This document shows, in pieces, positions 27,751-36,693 of a stretch of 64,000 nucleotides of DNA. Each line of letters begins with the position of its first letter. Position 1 is the first letter of the stretch. The translations under genes and the position numbers were made by a program. Under the pieces are notes generated by a model. The model did no database searches. It saw only the letters and a list, made by a program, of their open reading frames with translations, and had not been told where the DNA came from. Location: contig JAEXCN010000113.1 in NCBI GenBank assembly GCA_023402175.1, forward strand, positions 1 through 64,000, given 5' to 3'. This DNA is from Pseudomonadota bacterium. Its GTDB lineage: Bacteria > Myxococcota_A > Polyangia > Polyangiales > Polyangiaceae.

Positions 27751-29553
27751 TCAGTGGAAACAGAGTGCTTCGGCGTCGAGCGGCGCAGCTCCGCCGCTCG
27801 TGAGGAAGCGCGTCGCGTCCGAGCTATCCGTCGACGCGTTGTCGACGCAGTACGCGTTCGAGCCGTCCGTCGCCGGGTGCGGGTTGCTCGACGGGACGGG
27901 CTCGACGAGACAATCGAGCGCGCCCGATCCGTTCACGTTGGCGGTGATCATGGCGACCTTCCACATGTCGCCGCCCGAGTTGCCGCCGGACGTCAGCATC
28001 TTCGGGAAGTCGTTACCGGTGACCGGGTTGTAGCCAGTCGACAGCACGCGCTCGCCGTTGCAGTAGACGTTCACGTGCGCTCGCGTCGCCGGGCTGCCGC
28101 TGAAGTGCTTCACCGCGACCGCGTACTTCGAGCCGTTCGGCGGAGCATCGACGTTGATGTTCTCCGGACCGCAGAAGTCGCTCGCGTTCGGGTTCGTCGT
28201 CGACGGGTTGCAGGAGATGAGATCGCGATCGAGACGCGGGTTGAAGCACGTCCCCGTCGTCCTCGATCCCCAACCCTGGCAGACCGAGGAGTCAGGGTTC
28301 GCCGCGAACCACTTCGGCGACGACCCGCCTTTGCAGTTGCCGTAGTAGCAGTCCTGGTTCGCGCACTCGCCGCTCCAGCCCTTGTTCAAGCACTGGTTGC
28401 CGTACGTGACCTGCGCCATGTGCAGATCGAGGTCGACGCTGCTTCCCGACGAGTTCTGCGTATCCCAGCAGAGCTCGGCGCGGATGCCCGGGGCGCGCAC
28501 CTGGATCTTCTGCTGGCAGGAGTAGTGCTTGCCGTTGAGGTCGAGCTCGCCCTGCACGATGTAGTCGCCGCTCAGCGAGAACGCCGGGTACACCGCGTTC
28601 GTCACCGCTGGAGCAGTGGCCACGATGCCGTGCTCCTTCATGCTCGCGCCGAGCGTATTGACCTGCGTGCCCGCGGTCGCCCCGCTGCCGTCCGGCGTCC
28701 CGTAGAGCCCGAACGTCGGGTGGTGCAAGATGTTGTCGCAATCGCCGCCAATGAGCGTCCACTTCCAGTTCGTCGCGTTCGCGACGTCGGCGGGATTCAA
28801 GAACCAGCTGGTCGCATCCACCTTCAACGGCAGCGCCGAGGTCTGGGGAAAGGGCTTCGTGACGAGCGGGTCCGTCGGGCACTGGATCGGATCGCCCTTG
28901 CACGAGCAGTCCGAGGCCTTCGAGTTCTGCTCCTTGCCGTCACAGTCGAAGTCGCCCGGCGCGCAGAAGTCGTCGGCGAAGGCCGGCTGCGCGCCGCGGC
29001 ACTGACCGCTCCAGACGCCGTCGAACTCCGTGTTCCGCTTCACGCAGTCGACCGTGCCCTTTGCGTTCTGCGCGCACCAGCCGACGGGAACGCCGCCGAA
29101 CGTCTGGCTCGCAGGGACGAGGTAACAAGGCTTCGTGGTGCCGGCCGCGGTGCACGTGCAGCCCTCGTCGACGAGACCGTCGCAGTCGTCGTCGAAGCCG
29201 TTGCCGCCCGTGCCGTTCGCCGGGAACGTCGGCAAGTCGTGGTAGCCGTCGCACTCATTGTCCGTCGGCGGAAGGCAGAACCGCTTGATCGGCCCCGGTC
29301 CTCCGGCATCCGGAACGCAGCTCGTCGCATCCGGCGGCGCGCCGTCGTTGAACCAGCCCGGGCCCGCTTCGCCCTGCGGCTGGTCGTTGTCGCCGGCGTC
29401 CGTGAGGAAGCCTCCGCCGTTCGGGTCGGCGTTCGGGTCCCCGTTCTGCTCGCCGATCACGTAATCGGTTCGAGCCGTGGCACATGCAAACACGACTGCG
29501 CTCGTGACGATGGCGAGAGCGCCCGTCACGACACGCCGATAGGTTCCGATCAT
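27751..29553 (-). CDS. MopE-like Cys-rich lipoprotein (cassette C)
   Basis: 600 residues, starting four bases after the stop of the putative anti-sigma gene. Lipobox VFAC. After the tether, a motif NGFDDDCDGLVDEGC matches the putative metal-binding repeat of MopE-type surface proteins, and a shorter DFDCDGKEQN follows. The centre has IgG-like beta segments and SVDLDLHMAQVTYG, a signature common in myxobacterial surface proteins. Many cysteines are spread along the chain. It has no equivalent in cassettes A and B. Calcium or copper binding is possible from the family, not shown here. Confidence 0.8.
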   Translation of the reverse strand: MIGTYRRVVTGALAIVTSAVVFACATARTDYVIGEQNGDPNADPNGGGFLTDAGDNDQPQGEAGPGWFNDGAPPDATSCVPDAGGPGPIKRFCLPPTDNECDGYHDLPTFPANGTGGNGFDDDCDGLVDEGCTCTAAGTTKPCYLVPASQTFGGVPVGWCAQNAKGTVDCVKRNTEFDGVWSGQCRGAQPAFADDFCAPGDFDCDGKEQNSKASDCSCKGDPIQCPTDPLVTKPFPQTSALPLKVDATSWFLNPADVANATNWKWTLIGGDCDNILHHPTFGLYGTPDGSGATAGTQVNTLGASMKEHGIVATAPAVTNAVYPAFSLSGDYIVQGELDLNGKHYSCQQKIQVRAPGIRAELCWDTQNSSGSSVDLDLHMAQVTYGNQCLNKGWSGECANQDCYYGNCKGGSSPKWFAANPDSSVCQGWGSRTTGTCFNPRLDRDLISCNPSTTNPNASDFCGPENINVDAPPNGSKYAVAVKHFSGSPATRAHVNVYCNGERVLSTGYNPVTGNDFPKMLTSGGNSGGDMWKVAMITANVNGSGALDCLVEPVPSSNPHPATDGSNAYCVDNASTDSSDATRFLTSGGAAPLDAEALCFH

Positions 29554-29556
29554 GAA

Positions 29557-30297
29557 TTACTCCCGCAAAGGGTCGACGAGAGCCGCGCGGACGCGCGCGG
29601 CGTAAGGTGAATTCGGGGACTCACGAAGAAGCCGACGCGCAAGGGCGTCGGCCGCAGGCTGATCGCCGCTCGCATGGAGCGCTTCGATGCGGAGCACGAG
29701 CGCTTCCTCGCGCAACTTGCCGGCAGGGTACTTCGCAGCGTAGTCGTCGAGAAGCGCGAGCGCGATGCGAGGGCGCCTGCTCTCGGTCGCGCGACGAACA
29801 CCGTCGAGCGCGACGATCTCGAACCGGAGATCGCTGGCGACGTGCTTCGCTCCGAGAGAGGTCGTCTTCGCAGCGCGCGGCCGCGAGACGATCTGCTCCG
29901 GGGCGGCGTCGGGAAGCGCGGAGACGTCCGTCGCACGGAGCGCATCCGCCTGCGCAGGCGACGCCGGCGTCACCGTCACGGGCGGAGCGGCGATGCTGTT
30001 CGCGACGGGCCCGCCAGGAGCTGCTGCCTGTTCGGAGCGTGTAACGCGCATGTAACTGACGCTGCCACCGGCGAGGGCCACCATCGCGAGCGCGATCGCG
30101 CCCACGGACGACCAAGGCGCTGCCGCGGCCGGAGCATCGACCTTCACGGCATCCATCGGGCCGACGACGGCGAGCGCCAGCCCGAGTCGCTCCGCGACAC
30201 GACGCCGTCGCTTTTCATCGAGGCCGTCGCGACGCGCCGACTCGACGAGCCTCCGTAGGTGACTCGGAGCGCTCGGATCTCGCGAGATGCGTCTCAT
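29557..30297 (-). CDS. Single-span membrane protein with TPR-like tail, putative anti-sigma partner (cassette C)
   Basis: 246 residues, start overlapping the sigma stop as ATGA. The cytoplasmic part (about 60 residues, RRISRDPSAPSHLRRLVESAR onward) lacks a zinc motif. A membrane segment WSSVGAIALAMVALAGGSVSY follows. The periplasmic tail has helical repeats (RRPRIALALLDDYAAKYPAG, LRIEALHASGDQPAADALARR) like those at 8672 and 23608. Anti-sigma function is inferred from gene order. Confidence 0.8.
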   Translation of the reverse strand: MRRISRDPSAPSHLRRLVESARRDGLDEKRRRRVAERLGLALAVVGPMDAVKVDAPAAAAPWSSVGAIALAMVALAGGSVSYMRVTRSEQAAAPGGPVANSIAAPPVTVTPASPAQADALRATDVSALPDAAPEQIVSRPRAAKTTSLGAKHVASDLRFEIVALDGVRRATESRRPRIALALLDDYAAKYPAGKLREEALVLRIEALHASGDQPAADALARRLLRESPNSPYAARVRAALVDPLRE

Positions 30298-30881
30298 CGC
30301 TCTCCCTCGGAGGCGAGTCGTTCTCGCATTCGATCCGCTTCGATTTCGAACCTCTCGCGCGCGCGGCGCAGCCGCGAAGCGACCGTCCCCGGCGGGATCC
30401 CCAGCAGCTCGGAGATCTCGCCCATCTCCATCTCCTCGAGCTCGTGAAGCACGAGCACGGCGCGCAGCTCGGCGGGCAGCGCATCGAGGACCTCGTCGAG
30501 CGCCGCGCGCGCGTGCTCGCGCTCGGTTTGCTCCGTGCTGTCCGGCGCCTCCTCCCAGGTCTCGGAGCCGTCGAGCGCCTTCTCCTCGCGTCGCGAGGCG
30601 CGATGGATCGAGCGCCTCAGCGTCGAGGCCCGACGTCGTGCGATTCCGAACAGGAAGGATCTCTCCTTCCCCGGTTCAATCGTGTCGAGCTTGGATTGAG
30701 CGATGATGAACACTTCCTGCAGCCCATCTTCGACGTCCCGTTCAGGGACGCCGAGGCGACGAAGCGAACGCGCGACGAACGCCGCGTGCTTCTCGAAGAG
30801 AGAAGCGAGACGGTTCATGCGAGCGACCGGATAGGAACGTGACGCAGGAGGCAGGTCTGCCTTCTGTAGTGCCGCCGTCAC
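30294..30881 (-). CDS. ECF-type RNA polymerase sigma factor (cassette C)
   Basis: 195 residues from GTG 30881; ATG 30818 (MNRLASLFEKHAAFV) would remove 21 residues and may be the true start. Region 2: ARSLRRLGVPERDVEDGLQEVF with SFLFGIARRRASTLRRS. Region 4: LHELEEMEMGEISELLGIP, then TVASRLRRARERFEIE. The upstream gap carries a CRP-like dyad. The paralogues are at 8106 and 24375. Confidence 0.93.
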   Translation of the reverse strand: MTAALQKADLPPASRSYPVARMNRLASLFEKHAAFVARSLRRLGVPERDVEDGLQEVFIIAQSKLDTIEPGKERSFLFGIARRRASTLRRSIHRASRREEKALDGSETWEEAPDSTEQTEREHARAALDEVLDALPAELRAVLVLHELEEMEMGEISELLGIPPGTVASRLRRARERFEIEADRMRERLASEGER

Positions 30882-30911
30882 ATCAACAGCAATCGCCGCG
30901 AGATCTCCGCC

Positions 30912-30940
30912 GTGATCACTCGAGCGTGATTTTGATCACA
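30912..30940 (-). promoter_or_regulatory. CRP/FNR-like dyad upstream of the cassette C sigma gene
   Basis: On the minus strand 30940-30925 reads TGTGA-TCAAAA-TCACG, nine of ten half-site bases of the CRP consensus TGTGA-N6-TCACA. A second perfect palindrome, GTGATCAC, lies at 30912-30919, about two helical turns away. The stretch is AT-rich compared with its surroundings. It sits 31-59 bases upstream of GTG 30881. Confidence 0.55.
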
Positions 30941-30976
30941 AAAAGTTTCCAACGCATTCTGAAGCTCTTCGTTCGC

Positions 30977-32122
30977 TTAAGGTACGAACGCGAGCGTCAG
31001 TCCGACGCGACCGCCGGATGCGGGCGTGTCGAACGCCACGGTTCCAGAGGCATAGGAAAATCGCGGTCGCACGAGCGGTGATGCGGCGCCGACGTCGACC
31101 TCGAGGAACAGCTTCGGTGCGATCTCGACGTCGAGGCGGCCCGAGAGCCCAACCGCGATCCACTCCGCATCGTTGCGTCGAGCAGCGCTGATCCCGACGC
31201 CCTCGCCGCGAAGTCGTCCCGCTTCGACGAAGGCGCACGGCCGTACGGACGCGACGCCGGAGATCGTGAGCGCGAGCGGACACGCCGTGCCGACGAGCGC
31301 TTGCCAGCGGAGCGCGATCGCACCGAGCGCGCTGCTTTCCGTCGTCGTCGCGGTCGACATGGCTGCGACCGAAAACGACGGCGACAACGCGATGCCGTTC
31401 GCGGGTACATCTCGCACGAGCTCGAAGGCGAAGCGGCTCGCCAGCTGCGCCCTTCGCGAGACGCCGCCGACGAGGGCAGCGCCCGCCCCGCCGCCGAGGT
31501 GCCATCGCGACGGGCCGGCAGCTGCGCCTTGCGGCGGCTCGACGTCGCTCTGCACACGCTCGCTCGGCGGCCCTGGTGCGTTCCTGGACGGAGGAGCTTC
31601 CGCGACCGGAGCCGATGGCTCTGCCGATGCCGGTGGCGCAGGGACAGGTTCAGGTGCTGGCGTCCCTGCGGCCGGCGGCTCGCTGGCGGCTCCGCTATCC
31701 GACGTGCTCTTCGCATCGATGCTGAGCGCGATGAAGAACCCGAGCGCCTCGATGAGGTCGTCACACTTCGCATCGACGATCTCGCGCTCCTGGAGGAGGA
31801 GGTTCCCGGACGAAGGCGCGAGCACGAGGCGGCCGCGGAACTGCCCGCCGATGGCCTCGACGCGTACGACGAGCTCGAGCGCGCTCTCCGTCGCGTTCGC
31901 GACGCGAATCGACGCGGTCCGCGCACGAACGTGCGCGAGTAGCGCATCGCGATCCGGACACACGGCGGGCGCAGCGTAGTCGACGCGAACGGGCAACTCT
32001 CCCCCGCTCGCGAACGCAGGGCGGTCCACGGCGACCAGCACGGTCGCGACCGCCATCGCAAGGCCGGTCGACAAGACGGAGCATCGGCTCCGCAGCGAAG
32101 GAGCTCGAAGGCCGCGACGCAC
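30977..32122 (-). CDS. Exported two-domain beta-rich protein, head of cassette C
   Basis: 381 residues from GTG 32122 with a signal peptide (LSTGLAMAVATVLVAVDRPAFA). Domain 1 carries the two conserved cysteines (YAAPAVCPDRDALLAHVRAR and VDAKCDDLIEALGFFIALS). A long Pro/Ala/Glu linker is followed by a beta-rich domain (WHLGGGAGAALVGGVSRRAQ, LSGRLDVEIAPKLFLEVDVG), probably barrel-like. The same head precedes the sigma genes of A and B. There are 95 bases between its stop and the sigma start, containing the CRP-like dyad. Confidence 0.77.
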   Translation of the reverse strand: MRRGLRAPSLRSRCSVLSTGLAMAVATVLVAVDRPAFASGGELPVRVDYAAPAVCPDRDALLAHVRARTASIRVANATESALELVVRVEAIGGQFRGRLVLAPSSGNLLLQEREIVDAKCDDLIEALGFFIALSIDAKSTSDSGAASEPPAAGTPAPEPVPAPPASAEPSAPVAEAPPSRNAPGPPSERVQSDVEPPQGAAAGPSRWHLGGGAGAALVGGVSRRAQLASRFAFELVRDVPANGIALSPSFSVAAMSTATTTESSALGAIALRWQALVGTACPLALTISGVASVRPCAFVEAGRLRGEGVGISAARRNDAEWIAVGLSGRLDVEIAPKLFLEVDVGAASPLVRPRFSYASGTVAFDTPASGGRVGLTLAFVP

Positions 32123-32209
32123 GGGTCGCTACCGACGCTAGCTCACCTGCTGTGTCGATCGAGTGAAAAGCGCCGCCGATCACGCACAGAGTAGCGAAAA
32201 TCGCGTTTT

Positions 32210-33214
32210 TCAGCCCCCGCTCCGACGCAAGCAGCAGAGCGTCATCGGCGCGGGGAGGTCGACCGTACCCTCGACCTGCGACGGCTGGCTCACACCACAT
32301 CCGTTGCCCGCCGTGTAGCGGAAGCTCGACCCGTTCGCGAAGGGCGTCGGCTGGCACGATCCGAGGTTCGCGGTGCCGTACGGTGTCGTGCAATTCGTGC
32401 CGAAGAACGCCTCGAGCTTGCCACCGTTGCAGTCGATGCCGCACGCGCACGAGGAGCACGACCGGTTGTCGGTCACCGTCCCGGTGCTGATCTCCGTCCT
32501 TCGCCCAAAGCCCGACGGGCACGGTACGCTGCCTTCGTGGACGATGCAGAGCTGGCTCCCGGGCTCGGGCGGCTCGAGGCACGACTCGGTCGCCTTGCAC
32601 TGCGCGTTCGCGATCGACTCGGCGCCCGTGCACACGGCCACGTCGCTCGTTCCTCCTCCGATCGGGCTCGGTGCTGCCGTGCATGCCGTGGGAGGATTCG
32701 TCGGTGACGACGTGAGCTTCGTCGGGCTCGTGATCGTGAAAGCGGTCAGCTTCGTCGCGACGCAGCCGCCGTCGCCCGGCAGATCGGGGAGAGGCTTCGC
32801 CGCGCCTCCACAGTTGAACCCCTCGTTCGTCGCAGTGAGTGGGCCCTCGCACGAGCCACCGTTCGGCGTGCAGGTGCAGTTGCACGAGAAAGGCTGAGCC
32901 GCCTTGTACGCCGTGCGCGACGGCCATCCGGCAGGGCAACCTGCGCCTGATGGGTTCGCCGCCGGCGCCCAGCCGTCGGACGTCGGAACGCACACGCCGC
33001 CCGTGCACTGCGGGAGCGGCGGATCGACGTCGGCATCGACGTCCGTGCCGCTCTCGCGCTGCACGCTGCCACCATCTTCCTCGCCTACTGGATCGCCCGA
33101 CGAGGTCGCGCCTCCATTACCCCGGCCGACGTACAGATCGTCGGCGCCCGTCAGCGAAGCGCACGCGACCACGAACGCCGAGACGATCGCTCCGGCCCCG
33201 AGCTGACGGCGCAT
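32210..33214 (-). CDS. Cys-rich lipoprotein
   Basis: 334 residues. Signal peptide with lipobox VVAC, then a Gly/Asp/Ser tether ending near CTGGVCVPTSDGW. The mature chain has about 25 cysteines without a strict repeat (CNCTCTPNGGSC, CSSCACGIDCNGG, MTLCCLRR at the end). It lies 87 bases upstream of the cassette C head on the same strand, so it may belong to that transcription unit. No known domain is recognised. Confidence 0.78.
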   Translation of the reverse strand: MRRQLGAGAIVSAFVVACASLTGADDLYVGRGNGGATSSGDPVGEEDGGSVQRESGTDVDADVDPPLPQCTGGVCVPTSDGWAPAANPSGAGCPAGWPSRTAYKAAQPFSCNCTCTPNGGSCEGPLTATNEGFNCGGAAKPLPDLPGDGGCVATKLTAFTITSPTKLTSSPTNPPTACTAAPSPIGGGTSDVAVCTGAESIANAQCKATESCLEPPEPGSQLCIVHEGSVPCPSGFGRRTEISTGTVTDNRSCSSCACGIDCNGGKLEAFFGTNCTTPYGTANLGSCQPTPFANGSSFRYTAGNGCGVSQPSQVEGTVDLPAPMTLCCLRRSGG

Positions 33215-33292
33215 TCACGGAGTGTACCTCAGCTGAGCTCGCCGGGCCGCCGCCGATTGCGTGCCAACCCGGGCGCGCGAGGCCCGAACGCT

Positions 33293-34825
33293 TCAATGCC
33301 ACGTGCCGAGGCCGAATCCGAAGTTCTGATATCGCTCCGCCATGTCGAGGAACGCGCTCACGCGCCAGTCGTGCTCGGGGAAGATCCCGAAGACGTTCCA
33401 CCTCAAGACGCGGACGTCGAAGCCGAACGTGAAGTGCTGACGGGAGCTCCCGTCGCGGAACCGTGACGGCTCGATGTAGATGCCTGCCCTCGTCTTGAGC
33501 AGGTTCGGGACTGCCTCGCTCTCGACTGCGAACCGCGGCGCGACGCTGACGAGCGAGCCGACGAGCTCGCGGCGTTGATCGATGAAGCCCTCCAGTGCGA
33601 CGGCTTCCGAGCTCGCGCCGGTCATGAGGACGCTCGCGAGGAGCAGGACGTGCTCGCGCGGCCAGTTCAGATAACGAGCCCTGCGCTCCTCGTGCAGTCG
33701 CTCGTCGGCCTCCTTCAGCTCCGCGTCTTCTGCGGCGCGAAGCTCCGCCTCCTCGCGCGCCATCTCCGCGAGCCGCCGAGCGCGAGCTGCGCGATCGAAA
33801 CGGCTCGCGTCCGGCATCGACGCGATCTCGGCGCGGCGGTTCGCGAGCCGCTGCACGCGCTTCTCGCGGACGTTTCGCTCGCGCTCGTTCTTCTGCTCGA
33901 TCGGATCGATCCACGCGGGATTCAGCGGTCGTGGTCCGAGCTGGTAGGCGACGCCCGCCTCGATCTCCCATGGCTGCACGATGCGGTCGGGGACGATGAA
34001 CGAAGGCCCGGCGCGTCGGAGCAGGTCGCCATCGCGCTGCTCGCGAATCGAGTTCCCGAGACTGAACGTGCTCGCGGACACGGGCGCACGCGCAGTGAGG
34101 CCGATGCGCCAGGGCATGTCCTGGGGCTTGACGATGAGGCCCGCCTGCGGCCCGACACCGAACATCGAGATGAGGCCCGCCTTGGTGTTGTCGTTCAGAT
34201 CGACGTACGCCATCCGGACGCCCGCGCCGACGCAGAGCTGGTTGTTGAAGAACCCCCATGCGCCGACCGCGTGAATGCGCGTGATGCCGACCGCGAGCGA
34301 CGGGCGCGTCTCGGTCTGACCGGCGACGTCGTAACGGAGCATGTCGGCCGTCACGGTCGCGCCGAAGCGGCCGATCTGCCCCCAGAGCCCGGCGTTCAGG
34401 TAGAGAAAGCGATCGGTCGTCTCGACGGTGGATCGCCGCGCGAGGCCGAGGCGGCGGTTCCGCTCGATCTGCTGCTCGATCCCCTTCTCGCCACGGTTGT
34501 TGAAGTCGGTTCCGCCGTACGCGCCGGGAAACGCGATGCCGCCCGACGGCTCCCACTCGAAGTGATCGAGGCTGTGCGGCTCGCGCACCGCGGGGGCGGC
34601 CGCGTTGTTGTAGACGCCCTCGAGCGACTGGGCCGTGGCGGTCGTCGCGCCCGCGAGCCCGGTGATGCGCCCGGGCGCGAGCAGCGGGCCCTGGAACAGC
34701 TCGAGAGCGTAGTGATTGTCCTGGATCGGGGGCGGCTCCTGCGCCGCCGCCGAGCGCGTCGACAGCGCGATCGCGACGGCAGCGACAGCCGCATGGGCAC
34801 GTCGCGCGATCGACCGAACCGTCAC
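33293..34825 (-). CDS. FadL/OmpP1-like outer-membrane protein with charged helical insert
   Basis: 510 residues from GTG 34825, which overlaps the regulator stop as GTGA. Signal peptide ends STRSAAAQ. Near the start, ITGLAGATTATAQSLEGVYNN resembles the N-terminal segment of FadL-type channels, and Gly/aromatic strands follow (FGATVTADMLRYDVAGQT and others). About residues 310-390 are instead a very charged Arg/Glu/Ala stretch (EQKNERERNVREKRVQRLANR to EADERLHEERRARYLNW), probably a long helix or coiled coil. Strands resume and the chain ends NFGFGLGTWH with an aromatic close. Lipid or hydrophobic substrate transport is inferred from the family. Confidence 0.72.
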   Translation of the reverse strand: MTVRSIARRAHAAVAAVAIALSTRSAAAQEPPPIQDNHYALELFQGPLLAPGRITGLAGATTATAQSLEGVYNNAAAPAVREPHSLDHFEWEPSGGIAFPGAYGGTDFNNRGEKGIEQQIERNRRLGLARRSTVETTDRFLYLNAGLWGQIGRFGATVTADMLRYDVAGQTETRPSLAVGITRIHAVGAWGFFNNQLCVGAGVRMAYVDLNDNTKAGLISMFGVGPQAGLIVKPQDMPWRIGLTARAPVSASTFSLGNSIREQRDGDLLRRAGPSFIVPDRIVQPWEIEAGVAYQLGPRPLNPAWIDPIEQKNERERNVREKRVQRLANRRAEIASMPDASRFDRAARARRLAEMAREEAELRAAEDAELKEADERLHEERRARYLNWPREHVLLLASVLMTGASSEAVALEGFIDQRRELVGSLVSVAPRFAVESEAVPNLLKTRAGIYIEPSRFRDGSSRQHFTFGFDVRVLRWNVFGIFPEHDWRVSAFLDMAERYQNFGFGLGTWH

Positions 34826-35511
34826 TCGGAGGAAGACGGAGGCGCCTGACGCAGGAGGAAGCGAACGAGCGGCTCGGCATCGAGCTTGGCCGTCGCGAGC
34901 AACGTCTCGATGAGGCGCTTGCCGAGTCGCGCGAGCTCGAGGAGCTGCTTGATGCGCTCGTACTGCAGCTCGGCGCGCGCACGCGTCTTCGGATCGCTCG
35001 AGTGTCTCAGCGTCGACACCTCCGTGAGCGCTTCCTCGAAGGCTTCGATGGCCATCACGATCTCCGTCTTCTCGCGCTCGCTGAAGACGCGGGAGATCAT
35101 CCGCCAAAGCTGCACCTCCGCTGCGTAGAAGTCCTTGCGCTCACCCTGCACCCAGACCTTGCGCACGACACCCCAGCGCGACAGCTCGTTGAGCGTCATG
35201 CTGACCGCGCCGCTCGAGAGCTTCAGCGCTTGCCGCAGGTCCTCGGCGCTGAGCGGCTCCGGCGACAGGTAGAGCACGGCCCAGATGCGGCCCATGTTGC
35301 GCTTGAATCCCCAGAACTCGATGAGGCGACCGACGACGTCGCTCACCGCGGCTTCGCTCGGCCATAGCGTGTGCTTCTCCTTCGCCACCGCCTCCGCCTC
35401 GCCTTCCGTGTAGGCCGGATCGACGCGCTCGCGCAAGGCGCGATCGTCATGCGCGGATCCCGTTGAAGGCGTGGAAGCCTGGTGCGGGTCGGCTTCTGGC
35501 CTAGCAGACAC
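34822..35511 (-). CDS. GbsR/MarR-type transcriptional regulator
   Basis: 229 residues if started at GTG 35511, 11 bases inside the 3' end of the upstream gene; the start is uncertain. The core (from about 50) reads VSDVVGRLIEFWGFKRNMGRIWAVLYLSPEPL, then a winged-helix segment with LRQALKLSSGAVSMTLNELSRWGVV and a wing VRKVWVQGERKDFYAAE. This matches GbsR-family regulators. The C-terminal half is helical, likely for dimers. The overlap with the FadL-like gene suggests it controls that gene; the ligand is unknown. Confidence 0.85.
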   Translation of the reverse strand: MSARPEADPHQASTPSTGSAHDDRALRERVDPAYTEGEAEAVAKEKHTLWPSEAAVSDVVGRLIEFWGFKRNMGRIWAVLYLSPEPLSAEDLRQALKLSSGAVSMTLNELSRWGVVRKVWVQGERKDFYAAEVQLWRMISRVFSEREKTEIVMAIEAFEEALTEVSTLRHSSDPKTRARAELQYERIKQLLELARLGKRLIETLLATAKLDAEPLVRFLLRQAPPSSSE

Positions 35512-36553
35512 GTGCGGCGAGCCCGCGAGCGACGTCTGCGAGCGCCTCGCTCGCCGCGCAGCGCGGGACGATGGCGAGCTCGGCGAGCGCTCGGTCGGTC
35601 TCGGCGAGGGCCAGCTGGCGTACGCGCTCGCACGCGCCCGACTCTCGCACGAGCTGACCGAGCTCGCGTGCCGCACCTTCGTCGCCCTCGCGGACGCGAG
35701 CGACGAGCGCTCTCACCTTCGCGGCGGCATCACCCGACGAGGCCGCGCGGATGAGGGGGAGCGTGACCTTGCCTTCCGCGAGGTCGGCGAACAACGTCTT
35801 CCCCGTGCGCGCCGCGTCCCCGTCGTAGTCGAGCAGATCGTCGACGAGCTGGAACGCGACGCCGAGGCTCCCGCCGAAGCGACCGAGCGCGTCGATGGCA
35901 GCGTCGCTCGCTCCTCCGACGCGTGCGCCCGCGCGGAGCGCCCACTCGAAGAGCGAGGCTGTCTTGCCGCGGACGATCTCGAAGTAGGTCGACTCGTCGA
36001 GCGACACCGCGATGCGCCCGCGGAGCTGGATGATCTCGCCGTCGACGAGCCGTCCGAGCGTCGCCACGAGCTCGGACCACGTGGGATCGCTCGCAGACGA
36101 CGCGTTCGTGCTCGCAAGGCGGAGCGCCTCGACGAGGAGCATGTCGCCCGCGAGGACGCTCACGGCATTGCCCCACACGCGGCGCGACGTCGGCCGGCCA
36201 CGTCGTTGGTCGCCGTCGTCGATCACGTCGTCATGGAGGAGCGTCGCCATGTGGACGAGCTCCGCGGCCGCGCCGAGGTCACGTGCGCGTGCGTCGATCG
36301 TTCCGAAACACGCCGCGGAGAGGAGGAGGCCGAGCGGACGAACGCGCTTGCCGCCCGCATCGAAGAGGTGACGCGCCGACTCCTTGCCGGGAGTGACGCC
36401 TTGCGCGATGCGCGCGCGGATGAGGTCTTCGACCTCGCCCATCTCCCGGGTGACGAGCGCCCGCACCTCGGCGACGCGTGCCGCAGGTAGCTCGCCGACG
36501 CGCTCGGGCGCGGCGGTCTCGTGAAGCACAGGAAGGGCGGTCGCCAGCGTCAT
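35501..36553 (-). CDS. Polyprenyl diphosphate synthase (IspB type)
   Basis: 350 residues from ATG 36553. Trans-isoprenyl diphosphate synthase motifs are complete: first Asp-rich motif LLHDDVIDDGDQRRGRPTS, second Asp-rich motif FQLVDDLLDYDGD, and the GGKRVRP substrate loop near residue 70. Small residues before the first Asp motif suit long-chain products such as the side chain of menaquinone. It probably works at the inner membrane in quinone synthesis. Its end overlaps the regulator gene by 11 bases. Confidence 0.93.
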   Translation of the reverse strand: MTLATALPVLHETAAPERVGELPAARVAEVRALVTREMGEVEDLIRARIAQGVTPGKESARHLFDAGGKRVRPLGLLLSAACFGTIDARARDLGAAAELVHMATLLHDDVIDDGDQRRGRPTSRRVWGNAVSVLAGDMLLVEALRLASTNASSASDPTWSELVATLGRLVDGEIIQLRGRIAVSLDESTYFEIVRGKTASLFEWALRAGARVGGASDAAIDALGRFGGSLGVAFQLVDDLLDYDGDAARTGKTLFADLAEGKVTLPLIRAASSGDAAAKVRALVARVREGDEGAARELGQLVRESGACERVRQLALAETDRALAELAIVPRCAASEALADVARGLAARVC

Positions 36554-36573
36554 CGGATGCCGAGGGTTCGAAA

Positions 36574-36612
36574 TTCCGTGACAAAACGAGCACCTGCTCA
36601 CTTGTCACGGAA
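36574..36612. repeat. Extended palindrome upstream of the polyprenyl synthase gene
   Basis: TTCCGTGACAA and its exact complement TTGTCACGGAA enclose a second dyad GAGCA-CC-TGCTC. No T-run follows on either strand. A further small palindrome, TTCAAAAGTATTTGAA, lies just beyond it in an AT-rich patch. It lies 21-59 bases upstream of ATG 36553, so it is a likely operator or leader structure. Confidence 0.65.
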
Positions 36613-36693
36613 GTTTCAAAAGTATTTGAACGAACTATGCGGGCAACTCGCCACGGGGTCAAGCCGCACGCCGCTCGGCTCGGATGGGGCTCT

